The notes: generated by a model from the sequence alone, not told the origin. DNA of 64,000 nt from Timema cristinae (GCA_039000515.1 JBCFYV010000001.1:37367620-37431619); one strand, 5' to 3'; counted from the first letter of the stretch, positions 22,416 to 33,589 are shown. Program-made: numbers and translations.

Positions 22416-23479
22416 TCTGGGTAATTTGAAGAAAGTTTAAAGACCGTTATTTGACAGCTAGAAATTTACTAGATCTACTAATTTTACTTTAAGTATCTTA
22501 GCGCTAGAGTTTTGAGAAAGGCTGGGGGGAGGCGGTGGGGGATTGTACTAAACATGATGCTTAAGGTAAATTTGGTTAGTAAGTATTGCGTTAATATATA
22601 ACATATATGATTATACATTTTTCAGCCATACCAGGAGTAGAACCTGGGAACCTTAGTTCAGTAGACAGACGCGCTACCTACTGAGCTAGCGGACTATATA
22701 TATCCACTGTACACATACATAATTATAGTTTTTTTTTTAAGTTCAAAATAAATACGTCAAAGAAGTAGGCCTAAACTAGAACTTTTTTTTTTTGCAGGGA
22801 ACGCAGGTGGATATGGTAGGAAAGCCGGAAGAATTGTTCATGTGGGGTTGAAGAGGGGGGGTTTGAAGGTGTAGGGGGATGAAGGGTGCTCTCGGAGCTA
22901 CCCCGTGTCAGTCGTGTTATTGACCTACTTCTCCTCCCAAACCCTTTTTTACGTCGGCATACCAACCACTTACAATCGATATCCAACAGATGACGAAACA
23001 AATTTAAGTCAAGTTGCTTTTTTTTCTTTCAAGAAATATAGTTTTTTTCAAATCAACTCCGAATAGGAGGATAGTAACCTGTAGGGTATCATTTAATATT
23101 CAGATAAAAAAGTATTTCACAATATGAGTTAACCCATCAACGTAAACAAGGGTTAGCTCGACGATCGATGAAACTGATTCTTCTTGGGTAGCCGGGCGTT
23201 TATATTAGGGTCAAATGTGTTTTGGTTAGTGTTTTTATTAAATATGCATCAAATAAAATATTTTACGAATCCAAATCCCGAATCTTCGATATATAAGCAA
23301 ATCCTAAATCTCTAATCCGAATTTGAGTATTAGAAAACCTTTAAACATGCAAAGGCCTCTTTACTATAGTAAATATAGTTGCGAGAAAAAAATATAAATA
23401 GTAACTTCTCAATTAATTTATATAAGATATTTAAAGTGCACTTTCTGAACCAACTGATTATATCAGCACACGACTTATG
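22416..23479. other. No gene seen; tRNA-like fragment
   Basis: A minus-strand tRNA-like SINE head (gtagaacctgggaacc, gctacctactgagctagcgg) lies at 22620-22695, related to 23480-23665. G-rich 22520-22545 and 22845-22875. Remaining sequence not recognised. Confidence 0.45.
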
Positions 23480-23665
23480 TAAACTAACTTAAATCTAGAA
23501 CAAACACAACATCCAGTCCCCGGTGGTTAATTCATAATTTTGAAATGGTAAACCCTCATTTCATTCACAGTAAATATTTCGGCCGTGGCAGGAATCGTAC
23601 CCGGGACCCTTTAGCTCAGTAGACAGACACGCTACCGACTGAGATCAGCTGTCGAACAGAAATAG
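23480..23665 (-). mobile_element. SINE-E copy
   Basis: On the minus strand the tRNA-like head (gatctcagtcggtagcgtgt, then gggtcccgggtacg) is followed by a body whose distal end reads gttgtgtttgttctagattt. The same order is found at 34195-34390. Confidence 0.65.
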
Positions 23666-23751
23666 TAACTAAATGATGACATTATCTATATACTACTAAT
23701 AGTTCTGTTAACAGTAGACCTCGCCACATGTTCCTATTTTTAAAGGCTATA

Positions 23752-24222
23752 TTGTGTTTCTCTTATCTTTCAAGTAAACATTTACAAAGGGTCAACTTTT
23801 ATATATTTGTGTTTCTCTTATCTTTCAAGTAAACATTTACAAAGGGTCAATTTTTATATATTTGTGTTTCTTTTATCTTTCAAGTAAACATTTACAAAGG
23901 GTCAATTTTTATATATTTGTGTTTTTCTTATCTTTCAAGTAAACATTTACAAAGAGTCAATTTTTATATATTTGTGTTTCTCTTATCTTTAAAGTAACAT
24001 TTACAAAGGATCAATTTTTATATATTTGTGTTTCTCTTATCGTTCAAGTAAACATTTACAAAGAGTCAATTTTATATATTTGTGTTTCTCTTATCTTCCA
24101 AGCAAACAGTATTACACAAGCTCCTTAATATATATTTGTGTTTATTTTATTTTTCAAACGAACAATTTCACAGGGTCTCTTTTTATATATTTGTGTTTCT
24201 CTTATCTTTCAAGTAAATACAA
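23752..24222 (+). repeat. 55-bp tandem repeat, about 8.5 units
   Basis: The unit begins gtgtttctcttatctttcaa and continues gtaaacatttacaaagggtc then a tttttatatattt stretch; starts at 23754, 23809 and so on. The first six units are nearly identical, the last three more diverged. Open frames across it are an effect of the repeat. Confidence 0.92.
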
Positions 24223-24544
24223 CGGACCATCCTGATATGCATGAGTTTTTTCATGGTAATTATCTCTATCGTGCGTTTCATAACCTAGTATTTGCTTATT
24301 TCTCACTGACACTTCCCATATTGGGAAGTTTTAGTAAACAGTTTCACTAAAGTCAATAAGGCTAACCTCGTCGGCGAAACGTCCCATTATACATTTCTAA
24401 ACATCTCACGAACCTTGACACAGTTCAACCAGAAATGTGTCACCTGCTTCGGTGATCGAATGGTCCACGGCAGAATTATTCAACATTTTCTATTCGCGTA
24501 CCAGGCTAAGTTAAATTCATCTTCGACCCTGTCCCCCCAAAGTT
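24223..24544. other. No gene seen
   Basis: A SINE-C-like acctgcttcggtgatcgaat occurs at 24440-24465 without the rest of the element. Nothing else. Confidence 0.35.
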
Positions 24545-24932
24545 TTTGCTGTATAAAGGCGGAGTGGGGGGGTCCAGCCCCCTTGGAATTTGATTATCCT
24601 CCCCTAGGAGGTCCATACATATGTATATAAACTAGTATTTGCTAAAGGTATACTCAAATTTTTTAGCGGAACAAGGAGTGTAGGAAGCTAATTTAGCCAC
24701 GGCCATCTTGCTTTAGCCAATAAAAGTGGATATGTCCATCAAATTCCAAGGAGGGGAGGGCCATGCTCTCCGGACACCCCCTCTTTCTGCCTCCTTAATT
24801 GGAACCCCTATAAAAAACTAGCTTTCTACGACCTTGTAGGCTATACGTCATATTATTTAGTTTATATTTATTTATTTTAATTTTTTTTGCACCCCCTAAG
24901 ATGTCTTCGCGTACCCCAAGTTGAATACAACT
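24545..24932. mobile_element. hAT-like family member, rearranged
   Basis: Inverted segments (ggtccagcccccttggaatt with aaattccaaggaggggaggg) at 24575 and 24750 and the subterminal ccccctaagatgtcttcgcg near 24888 match the 6732-7522 element, as does aaactagctttctacg. The far left end is unclear. Confidence 0.5.
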
Positions 24933-24934
24933 TA

Positions 24935-25035
24935 AAGACGTCACTCTTTCAATAGACTAGACTCCCGTTGACGGGAAGATTGGGAGGTTCAAATCCCGGT
25001 CGGAAGTACTGAGGGTGGTTTGGAACTACGAAAAA
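24935..25035 (+). mobile_element. SINE-C fragment
   Basis: actctttcaatagactagac, gggaggttcaaatcccggtc and tactgagggtggttt only; body and tail are missing. Confidence 0.55.
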
Positions 25036-25148
25036 AAAAAAATGTTCCAATGTTCATAGGAAGAACCTTATCTGACAATTAGATAAATTACTATATCTAC
25101 TTTCACGTAGTCATGTGTTTTTATGCTTTCACATTTGAAAGATATTAT

Positions 25149-25425
25149 TATTATTATTAGCACCGCGTCTTACTACCCATTCGGGTTATACGCACTTACG
25201 CTAATGTGTAATGGTAGGGTGATTGTGAGATGAAATGGAGGACCTACAGTTTAACGTGGAATCCAAACCACGGTGGAGGCCTGGCATTCCTCACATTCAC
25301 AAGATGTCTTGTCAGAGGTGAAGGAAGGGTTTGATAATCAGATAAATCTTTGCCGGGACCGAGGATTGAACCCCGGCCGCCAGCATAGAAGTCTGACACC
25401 TTACCCCTAGACCACCAGGTCACCT
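25149..25425 (-). mobile_element. SINE-A, full-length copy
   Basis: Tail complement agcaccgcgtcttactaccc, body, B box complement ggattgaacc, head complement ccaccaggtcacc. Duplication AAGATATTAT at 25139-25148 and 25426-25435. Confidence 0.9.
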
Positions 25426-25774
25426 AAGATATTATCAATATATTATCAATAACTAAGGTAAACGTTCCATTCACGAACACATTAAGCGATGCTACGACAA
25501 TATCTGAGTTTCATTGTCTTAAATAAAAAATTACATTGTGTTACTCGACTTGTTATTAATATAATGCACTTCAACATAGTGTTTATTTTTACTATACAAA
25601 TCGAAAGATCTTAAATGTATAACATTTTTTTTATAATATAAATTTTTATAACAACACACAATGTTCCGATAGTGTACAAGTCGAAAAAACAGAATGAACT
25701 AGTAAGCGTCACATCGATGAGCTAATAATGGACAGTTAATCTTGAATACTTATTGCAGTGAATTAAATCATATT

Positions 25775-25945
25775 AATTAATCCATTCTACACAGTAATAC
25801 TTTTTCAAACTAGGCGTTACTGTTGCACAATCTTCATGTTGCCATAGTTTTCATGACAAGCACTGAATTATAAACTTTTCAATTGATTATTGACATATAT
25901 TGCAGAACCAGCTTTCATTGTTGATGGCTTTCTTAATTTTCTTGG
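25775..25945 (-). pseudogene. Broken PHD-type zinc finger, probably a transposase C-terminus
   Basis: The minus strand reads NNESWFCNICQ stop SIEKFIIQCLS stop KLWQHEDCATVTPSLKKYYC and VEW. Spacing fits C-x2-C...C-x2-C...H-x2-C...C-x2-C with the fourth Cys turned to a stop and the last to Trp. WFCxxC...IxCxxCxxWxHxxCAGV...YxC is a common C-terminus of arthropod pogo/jerky-type and other transposon proteins (general knowledge). The preceding Lys/Arg-rich minus-strand sequence (to about 26030) fits such a protein. Confidence 0.55.
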
Positions 25946-26309
25946 CTTTCATTTTTTTTCTTTACTCTTGTCTTCTCTTTTCGCTTTCTTTCTTGAATCT
26001 CTTGTTCTTATTTTTTTTTAACTTTTTTTCATGATAAGCATTCCATTGTTGTGGTGTGGAAACAACAGGTACTTTTAACTCTTATCTTTGATTTTAGAGA
26101 AGTTTGTTTTGGCGTTTTAGGCCAAAAAAGTATACTTTTAAATGGACTTAGAATATTTTTCAAACTGTCACATAAACGTGATGTTAACGGTTATGACGTA
26201 ACTATTTGAGAATTTTATGGAGGTGTTTTATTGTTAATTTATATTATTGCCAATATTTCTGATGTATCATCTGTCACTGAGATCTCAAAATTTGATATTT
26301 TCAAATTAT

Positions 26310-26470
26310 CTACACTTTCGATAAATACTTCTTTCGACCATGTGATTTGCCAGTAACATCTTTATCACTTTCTCCTGTATTTTCTTCAAGATTTTCCTCA
26401 TTTTCATCTGTACGAATTTTGTGTGGCCTGCTCCTTATAGTTGAAAACAGGATCCATTTTACGTCTGTAA
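26310..26470 (-). pseudogene. Possible upstream part of the same transposon protein
   Basis: Open minus-strand frame with SRPHKIRTDENEENLEENTG and ESDKDVTGKSHGRKKYLSKV, preceded by a T-rich tract and tctgtaaaataaaaaatg. The charged, low-complexity content is consistent with the region before a C-terminal finger, but no domain is recognised and linkage to 25775 is inference. Confidence 0.3.
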
Positions 26471-26492
26471 AATAAAAAATGAAACTATTCAA

Positions 26493-27695
26493 GCACGAAA
26501 TATCTAAGTAATTATTTAAAATAATAATACAAAAATGTATTTAAAATTTTAGATTTTAATTACCTTAATTACTTCGGATGTGTAGTAAATTTTAGCGTAC
26601 CAATTATGGACAAGAAGAATTAATCGACACAATTTTAACAATTTATTTTATTTTTCATGTTTAACTTAGCATATGTCCATTAATGCTCTAAAAATAAATA
26701 GAAAATTAACAAAGCCAATTCTTTATCGGGAATAATATTGCTTTCTTTATTTAAGTTAGATTTAAGTCTTTAAGTTTTAACTGTAATGTTTCAGTTATGG
26801 ACACAAGTGTCCATTACCGGTCACAGTTGGAAAATGTCGTGTACCAGTAATGAACATGCACATAATTGTATGCTATTTTACAAATAAACAATTAATTATA
26901 CTTTTACCTAGGAAAAATATATTCTATTTCACCTACCTCCAGTCTGAAATGTCTTCCTGGGTACAAAAGGCTAAAATCGCGAATAACTTAGTCCAAGGTA
27001 ACTTAAAGTTTGACACAATAAACATCGCCACACCACTGAAATATCCAACAAAGAAAACTACAATGCTAGTTAACAATAGGGTGACTTAAACCCCTGTGGT
27101 GGTCAATTAATGAACTATTTCAGAATACTTCAAATTGATAAATAACATTAATAGATAGCGTATATGTGCAGTTTGAGGCTTGTTTTAAGCATAAAACTAA
27201 CAAATACCGTATGTCCATCACTTGAACACTGTCATTACTAGGTCATTTACCTTATAGAATAACATCACCAATAAAGTAAAATGTTACCACTAATGACCCA
27301 GAACATTTTTTTTCTTGTATATTTCTTAACGTTTCTTCTACCTAAATCCTACTATAAAACTACAACACGGCCCCAACACATAGATATTTATAAATAAAAA
27401 TAGCGGACTGAACTCATCCCGGAACCAAACCAATGTCTACTTGTCACGGAGGGTTGGGAATACACGTTGTTCATCGTTGCTATTATTTCCTTGAGAAACA
27501 ATATTTTCTAGCGGGACAAGAACCGCATCAAGGTCAGTTCATTTTCCTTATTTAATCATGAAATGGAAGAATCGTGAGGAAAACATGTTTTTTAGCTCGT
27601 TGTTTTTATTGTACATTCGGTTGAACTCGCAACATGATAGGTCATACCAGTCAAACCTGACCGCAAGTACTGTTCTTTCTACAAGAATCTTACTA
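26493..27695. other. No gene seen
   Basis: AT-rich. The words atggacacaagtgtccatta (a 14-base near-palindrome at 26798-26818) and accagtaatgaac recur in variants at 26605, 26660 and 27205, possibly remnants of one transposon with 25775-26470. Confidence 0.35.
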
Positions 27696-28312
27696 CAGTC
27701 AACTCTCAATTCTACGACCTTTCACGGTTCCCTGGAAAAGGGTCGTTATTTCGAAGGGGTCGTTATTGGAATTTTAACAGATTTTGTTCCACCCCTGACC
27801 TTCATACGAAAAAATTGCATTTTTTAAACAAATAGCGTGGGTCATCAAAAATCGTTCACAAAATCCAACCAAAAACGTAACCAAATCAAAATAACAATGT
27901 TAAACAATAGCATAGTTCGTCAAAAATTGTTCACAAAATCAAACCAAAATAGTAACCAAGTCGAGAACCGAAATAACAATGGCAAAAGCAAGCCTGGCGC
28001 ATGATGTAGCGGCAGTCGCGCACGGGGAAACATTTCCTTGCTTCTGGGAGGGGGTGGGCAGAGTCAAGTGCTATTGGCTGACATTGATGAGGTGGTGTCT
28101 ATTTTTATACCTGACCCACCAAAGTTACTAGTAAACAGAGCTCACAAAGATAATTGCAACGCAGCGACCTAAATAAATGCAACAAACACATTTTACAGCC
28201 GATTTCCTTAAACTTTTCAACCTTTTTCCCCACATTTTGCACGGTTCCCCAAAAAAGGGTCGTTTCTTCGAGAGAGAAGCTATTCCCGGAGTCGTAGAAT
28301 CGAGAGTTGACA
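27696..28312. mobile_element. pogo/Tigger-like non-autonomous element
   Basis: Left end CAGTCAACTCTCAATTCTAC after TA; right end inverse (gtagaatcgagagttgacag). Second inverted block tttcacggttccc...gggtcgttatttcg against cacggttccccaaaaaaggg. CAGTYRACTCTCGATT ends are typical of the pogo/Tigger group (general knowledge). Interior has two ~30-bp repeats (gttcacaaaatc-aaccaaaa at 27855 and 27930). No transposase. Confidence 0.65.
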
Positions 28313-28440
28313 GCTCACAGCTGACAGCTTTGAAAAGCTACCAGACCAAATTATGTATCCTTACGCCGAACCATATTATCTGCAAAAACATGTGTTTAGC
28401 AGCTGTCACTTCTGACAGTCAACATTTATGTATATACCTA
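28310..28440 (+). mobile_element. Fragment of the 7096 MITE family
   Basis: cagctcacagctgacagctt, gaccaaattatgtatcctta and cacttctgacagtcaacatt match the interior of 7096-7337. It is fused directly to the end of the pogo-like element. Confidence 0.7.
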
Positions 28441-28445
28441 TCGTA

Positions 28446-28800
28446 GCTATATGCGTATAACCTGAACAGGTAGTAAGACACAATGATAAAAAAATTAATC
28501 ATTAATTAAAATTCTATCAATTTTAACCCCAAAAAATTGTGTCTGTGTTTTATAACTGTTCTTCCTACCAACTGAATCCTACTATAGGTGACGCTTTATC
28601 GGTGAGCACGATTACAACTGCATCACTCGAACCTAGTATGATTATCTGGTAACGGGGATGTTGGATACTGGTCGAATACTGGTTGGATGTACTGAAGCTA
28701 ATTTTTTTAATAGTATTTGCTCGATCTCTCCACTTAAATGTGAGTACACTTCACTTACATTACATCTTATTCTTTTCTAACACCACTAATGTAAGTAAGC
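28446..28800 (+). mobile_element. Shared-tail fragment and diverged SINE-C
   Basis: A tail piece (cgtataacctgaacaggtag) at 28450-28490, then 28600-28800 with ggttggatgtactgaagcta and gatctctccacttaaatgtg in SINE-C order. Confidence 0.45.
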
Positions 28801-28907
28801 AGATAGCCCAGGTGGCGGTCTACCGGGCTCACGCGAACTGGGTGCTAGGACAACTGGACGTTAAAAAACAACTTTTTTATTTCATTTTTCAATTAACTGA
28901 TTTCTAG

Positions 28908-29294
28908 TATAATGCAATGCACTTTTATTAGAATGTAAAAAAATGCACCATTTTTTTCATATATTCTTCAATTAAAATTAAAAAGTGATGGGTAAAAACT
29001 AAAAATTAACATTTTATTAACTTTTTATATTTTTCAGAGCAACATTATGTATTTTTCAATTACGTAAATATTCATTTTCAGAGTTGTTTAAAAAACATCT
29101 TAGTAGAAGAAAATTAATTAATTCATATTTATAAAGTTAACCTAACCTAACCTAGCCTAACCTAGCTATTGCAATGCATTAATACAAGACAAAGAACATT
29201 AAAATAAAATATGATTTGCGCATAATCAAAGAGTGCATCTTTTGCTTTTACTCATCACTTTTTAATTAAAAAGAAAAAAGTGCATTGCATTATG
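28908..29294. mobile_element. MITE carrying a telomere-like AACCT run
   Basis: Inverted ends TATAATGCAATGCACTTTT (left) and complement at right (aaaagtgcattgcattatg), continuing as aattaaaaagtgatgggtaa/ tactcatcactttttaatt. Inside, 29139-29165 is (AACCT) repeated five times with one change. Confidence 0.75.
29139..29165. repeat. Interstitial (AACCT)n, complement of TTAGG telomere repeat
   Basis: Five units with a single deviation (AGCCT). TTAGG is the usual insect/arthropod telomere repeat. It lies within a MITE, so chance or transposon origin is as likely as a telomeric one. Confidence 0.6.
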
Positions 29295-29419
29295 TTATGA
29301 AAAAGTGAAAAAAGTTTTTAAAGAAAAAAAGTGGGGTTACTTTTGGCTCCCAGATGTCCGGATCCGCCCATGTGTAACGAAAGTGGTAGAGCACAACTCA
29401 AAAATAAGTTCCACGTATT

Positions 29420-29472
<53 letters not shown>

Positions 29473-30060
29473 TATCTGATGGGGGTAACCAGGCTTGGGG
29501 TCAACCACCCTTTCCACTGAGTCACAATGTTGGGCTACAAGATGCAATCTTTACAACTTTTTGACAAAAGGCAATATTTTAAAAATCAATCTTAATGTGC
29601 ACTTCCTTAACTCCAATAAAACTTAATGTCGTCAGCCCGCAAAGCATCCATACTGACTGAGCGTCCACCAGCTGTTGCTGAAGATACTGCCAACTTATGT
29701 GGCTAGAGGGTGTCATGCTGTCAGCACAACAAGCCCTCCAGCCGTTACTCTCAATTTTCTAAACCCGAGACACAATTTTTTTCATTAATTTGCCCCCACG
29801 AGGATGAGTTGACACTATTACAAACACAATACTTCAGGAAAGTCTTAAAGCCCCGGGACCAATCTTGGAACCTCTGGATCTGTAGTTAGGAGTTCTGACC
29901 ACTAACCCATTGAGGTGATCGCACTGTAACTAATTTAACCAGATCACGACTTTAAAAAAATAGCTTAACTCTAAAACAAACACAAAACCACCAACTTAGG
30001 CAAGTAGTCAAGACTTTAACCAATGGAAACTCGACAGAGAGGGATTTTAGGGGGGCGGGG
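29295..30060. other. No gene seen; AT microsatellite
   Basis: (AT)n at 29422-29467. At 29840-29935 a degraded tRNA-like minus-strand unit (gggaccaatcttggaacctc, gaccactaacccattgaggt). 29630-29800 is less AT-rich (cagcccgcaaagcatccata) and looks like an unnamed repeat. Confidence 0.4.
29422..29467. repeat. (AT)n microsatellite
   Basis: About 22 uninterrupted AT units next to the MITE at 28908-29294. Confidence 0.95.
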
Positions 30061-30260
30061 TGGTTACAAATACATAAACTACGCTAATGGGATAGGAATA
30101 AGTAAAGTAGAAATTTAGATTAAATGTGATATTGGAAACATATTTAGTAAAAACCAGCCTCGGTGTAACCGACCGGGATTAGAGCTCCGATCTACCCATC
30201 ACCAGCAATTTAATTTAATACTGGAGTGACGCATTAGGCCATGTGACCACCGATGCGGGG
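30061..30260 (-). mobile_element. SINE-C copy, diverged
   Basis: Plus-strand order ctacgctaatgggataggaa, caaccctcggtg-like, gaccgggattagagctccga, accaccgatgcgggg corresponds to SINE-C on the minus strand. Confidence 0.55.
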
Positions 30261-30735
30261 TGAAAGAGAGGGAATAAAGTTTAAGTGTGCGTGCTTTCTT
30301 CCATTCTAATGTCCAGGCTCAAATTAGATGGAGGCGTGGAGGGTGAAATGTTGACGATAGTAACTACAACTTTTGTAAGAAGGTTGAAATATAGGTTAAT
30401 TATCCACGTGGGTAAAAGACCAAGGCCGGTGGAAGTGTGCACTCGCTTGGATAGCGTTCCTAAGTTCTTTGGTTTTGCTGTAAGATTATCTAGATAGTAA
30501 TATAATATTTCAATTCTGGGCTACAGCACTCGTGGCCCAGTTTGTGGAAAGATTAGCCAGTACTAGACCTACTGAGCCCGTTGCTCAGGGGACGCCCGAA
30601 TATACTACTCTTACATCCTTTTCGTAGAGACTCTTTCCATATCCCGATGAGATGAGGGTGTGGAACCAGTGGAGACATTTAAACCTAGCTTAAGCCTAAT
30701 TAACCAAACCCTGGTGACCGTTGGGGTAATGGGTA
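30261..30735. other. No gene seen
   Basis: The plus frame 30285-30497 has no recognised domain. 30520-30620 (cactcgtggcccagtttgtg, cccgttgctcaggggacgcc) looks like an unnamed repeat fragment. Confidence 0.35.
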
Positions 30736-30739
30736 CCCG

Positions 30740-30930
30740 TCATTTGGCCTAAAAGGCATTTGGCCTAAAGTGTAGGCTAAACGCCTTTAGGCCAAATGCC
30801 TTTTAGGCCAAATGCCTTTAGGCCAAATGCCTTTTAGGCCAAATGCCTTTTAGGCCAAATGCCTTTAGGCCAAATGACTTTAGGCCAAACGCCTTTTAGG
30901 CCAAATGCCTTTTAGGCCAAACGACTTTTT
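30740..30930. repeat. TTTAGGCC array, left
   Basis: Two inverted units (catttggcctaaaaggcatt) then about ten direct units alternating 15 and 16 bp, consensus TTT(T)AGGCCAAATGCC. Bordered on the left by gggtaatgggtacccg. A sister array lies at 38312-38562. Confidence 0.9.
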
Positions 30931-31187
30931 GTAAAGTTAATTTTTAGACCATTTATTAAAATATGTTTTGCTGTCTTCGGAAACATTCGTTAAGATTTGT
31001 AGTGATGCTAATAGATGGCGAGGTGTGTAGTGTTTAGTTAAATAGTATATACTACCGTTTCAAAATATATAAGTCTTTTCTAAATTTACTACTTCCCAAG
31101 GTATAGCAGCACGTCCATTAACCTGTAGTACCACTTTTGTATGTTGAACTTTTTACATTGCCAAGGTTTTGTTCTAATTTTTGACAA
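30931..31187. other. No gene seen
   Basis: AT-rich sequence between the array and a truncated SINE-A; unrecognised. Confidence 0.35.
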
Positions 31188-31330
31188 GCCATCTTGTTAA
31201 TGTGGGGAGTGCCAGGCCACCACCGTGGTTCGGATTCCACGTTAAACTGTAGGTCCTTCATTTCATCTCACAATCACCCTACCATTACACATTAGCGTAA
31301 GTGCGTATAACCCGAACGGGTAGTAAGACA
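31188..31330 (+). mobile_element. SINE-A, 5'-truncated copy
   Basis: Starts at agccatcttgttaatgtggg, includes gttcggattccacgttaaac and the shared tail to gggtagtaagaca. Confidence 0.8.
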
Positions 31331-31549
31331 CCATTTTAATATTTTTTTTTTTTGAATTTTTAATATTTTTTTTTTAAGTGCCAAAGTATATTTGATCAGT
31401 CTTTCTAAGTATATTTGTTTATTAATTTTGCTAAATGAATTAATCAATCATTCATTTTTTAATAATCATATTAACTTACTCGAGTTTGCCCACGGCTTCG
31501 CTCACATTTAAGTTGGGTAAATTATCTTATTTTTAGCAAATCATCTAAA

Positions 31550-31883
31550 CCAGGTTTTCTCAAACTTTATACTCTTGAGCCTTATATGAACATAAAATTA
31601 ATTGTTAAGACTCTTATTCTTAGAATAAAATAACTTTTTTACGTTAAAATACAAAAATGAGACATTTATTATTTAATTGATTTAATTATTTTCTGATAAG
31701 AGCTTTGTAGAAGTTTATAAAAATAGTAAGGTTTTGTAAGATATTAATTAATTTTATTGCTTCATAGGCCAAACAGAATATTAATTTTTTAGTCAATCAT
31801 AATTTAGGCAAGTCGAAAGAAGTGAGAAATTGGTTCACACCTCATCTGAAATCCCTTCGCGCCTCACAGTTTGAGAAACCCTA
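31550..31883. mobile_element. hAT (Charlie-like) MITE
   Basis: Starts CCAGGTTTTCTCAAACTTTA and ends ...CAGTTTGAGAAACCCTA. The 8-bp flanks CATCTAAA (31542-31549) and CATTTAAA (31884-31891) match at 7 positions. Charlie-type hATs have CAGGGGTTCTCAAACT ends (general knowledge). A Helitron-like 3' end motif (tttgcccacggcttcgctc) sits just left at 31486-31505. Confidence 0.65.
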
Positions 31884-31891
31884 CATTTAAA

Positions 31892-32192
31892 TTCTTTACA
31901 ATACAGAGAAGTAATTAAATATATTAGTTTTTGAAAATGTTGACCTCCAAGCTCCCCTTCCTCCTGCCATTACTCAACTCACTGAGAAATTTCAAATTTT
32001 AAGGTTTATTTGGTCATCTTGATGGGTCCTTCCTTATACTAAGGCTACTAGAGTTGTAGGGAAGGCTCGTTCACTTTACCAGCCAGCACTCAGCTCTACC
32101 CTAACACGCAGCACTGCTGTAACGTCTGCTCGTGAACTAGCCAAGCTTGCTTCTGTTCGGATCATGTGACTGTGTAGTGCAGCACTTTTTTT
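31892..32192. other. No gene seen
   Basis: The moderately GC-rich segment 32040-32180 (gaaggctcgttcactttacc, gcagcactgctgtaacgtct) may be a promoter or repeat piece; unidentified. Confidence 0.3.
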
Positions 32193-32450
32193 AAATTATT
32201 ATTCAGCACCACGTCTTACTAACCGTTCGGGTTATACGCCTAAGTACTAATTACGCTAATGGATTAGGAATTGGGAAGGTTGAATTAGTGGAAGTGAACC
32301 CGCATTTGCGTGGAGGGAGAGTGGAAAACCATTGAGGAACCCCCCCCCCCCCAGTTCACCCGACCGAGACTCAAACCTCGATCTCCCCATCCTCAGCAGT
32401 TGAGCTCAACACGACTAGCGCGTTAGCTATCTACGCCACCGAGGCGGGTG
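32193..32450 (-). mobile_element. SINE-B, full-length copy
   Basis: Tail complement cagcaccacgtcttactaac, C-run of about 15 at 32341-32353, B box complement gactcaaacctc, head complement to ccaccgaggcggg at 32448. Confidence 0.88.
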
Positions 32451-32589
32451 CGCTCGTTACTAACTTCTTATTTATGTCAAGTATGCTTCCAAAGTCAATG
32501 TGAATAGTAAATGTTTGTATGTTTATTGTAAGCTTTCTTATTATTTATGCGTGAAGGGTTACGAAAAGTGTCATACCGATACTAAGAAA

Positions 32590-32756
32590 ATGCCGGGTAA
32601 GCGTTGTATCTTTGCCGTATGCAATAAAAGTAATCTAAGAGATATGGTGTTATACACCATGACTTCCCTAAAGATTCTGAAGTCAGATGAAGATTTATTC
32701 CCTTCTGAACGAGATGGAAAATCATGATTCATATTTTATTTGCTCAGAACATTTTT
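32590..32756 (+). pseudogene. Decayed THAP domain
   Basis: From ATG: MPGKRCIFAVCNKSN (Cys-x4-Cys), then in a second frame VIHHDFPKDSEVR (the HxFPKDxExR signature), TRWK, and NHDSYFICSEHF (the Cys-x2-His pair). Together these are the C2CH zinc ligands, FP and Trp landmarks of THAP, in the right order and spacing. Frameshifts and stops break it. THAP is the DNA-binding domain of P-element and Kolobok transposases and some host factors. It lies between the two TTTAGGCC arrays, so a transposase origin is more likely. Confidence 0.75.
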
Positions 32757-33589
32757 TCACCTAATGAATATGAACAAGACCTTCAGCCCTAACTGCTGTA
32801 ATTTCCTTAAAAAAGCAAATTAAAACCGCCCTTATTTGTGATGTCTCCGAAAATGTTTTCCAAGGGAAAATATATCACCCGTGAATCTAGGCATTGTATT
32901 AGATTTACGAAACAAATAGTAAGTGATTTCATGGCGGGTAAACATGTCACCCCCAATAGTTTTACTTTATGGAAAAGTCCCCTTCTATAGTGAATTTAAT
33001 TATTTGTTTAAATAGTTTACTTAACTGCAAGATTTCACATATGCATTTTATAACCTTATTATCCAAATCGATCTTGCTTCATTAATGTGGACAGTAGTCT
33101 GGAAGAGAAATCTCCCCATCCAAGGTGGATATAGTTTTATGATATCCGTGCCATCTTAAAACATACTTTATAAACATTATTTCTAAATTTAATAAATCAC
33201 GTGGCTGTTTGACACACATATGTTTTGTACAAGAACATAGTTTATTGTAGTACATGAACAAATGTATATAGTACGCAATTTAATGAAAGAATTAAGGTAT
33301 TTGGTGACGTAAGTGTTACCTTAAATTATGTGTTAACTTTTCAATATAAATTTAATAACCCTCTTGTAAGTAGGCCTATTCATAAACCAATTTGTAGTAT
33401 AGTGAAAGTCTTGAATTTATATTAATGTTCAAATGAGTGTGTCAAACTATATATTTAAAGGGTAATATTAGATTCAGCTACATTTATGTTATATAAGTTG
33501 GTAATAATATATGCCCCCTCAAAGTTGGAGATAATATGTTTGTCCTCCACCTATATCCCCCACCCGCCCCCCCTCAGTTGGAAATAAAG
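32757..33589. other. No gene seen; possible continuation of THAP protein
   Basis: A frame at 32850-32990 (MSPKMFSKGKYITRESRHCI, KQIVSDFMAGKHVTPNSFTL) is open after the THAP remnant and may be its decayed continuation. No catalytic motif seen. The rest is AT-rich. Confidence 0.35.

Noticed and set aside
24026..24350. Tyr/Ser/Phe-rich frames as a membrane protein
   Set aside because: The frames run through the 55-bp tandem repeat and keep open only because the repeat lacks stops in some frames.
29139..29165. True internal telomere relic
   Set aside because: Only five units, located within a transposable element; no longer array or subtelomeric context.
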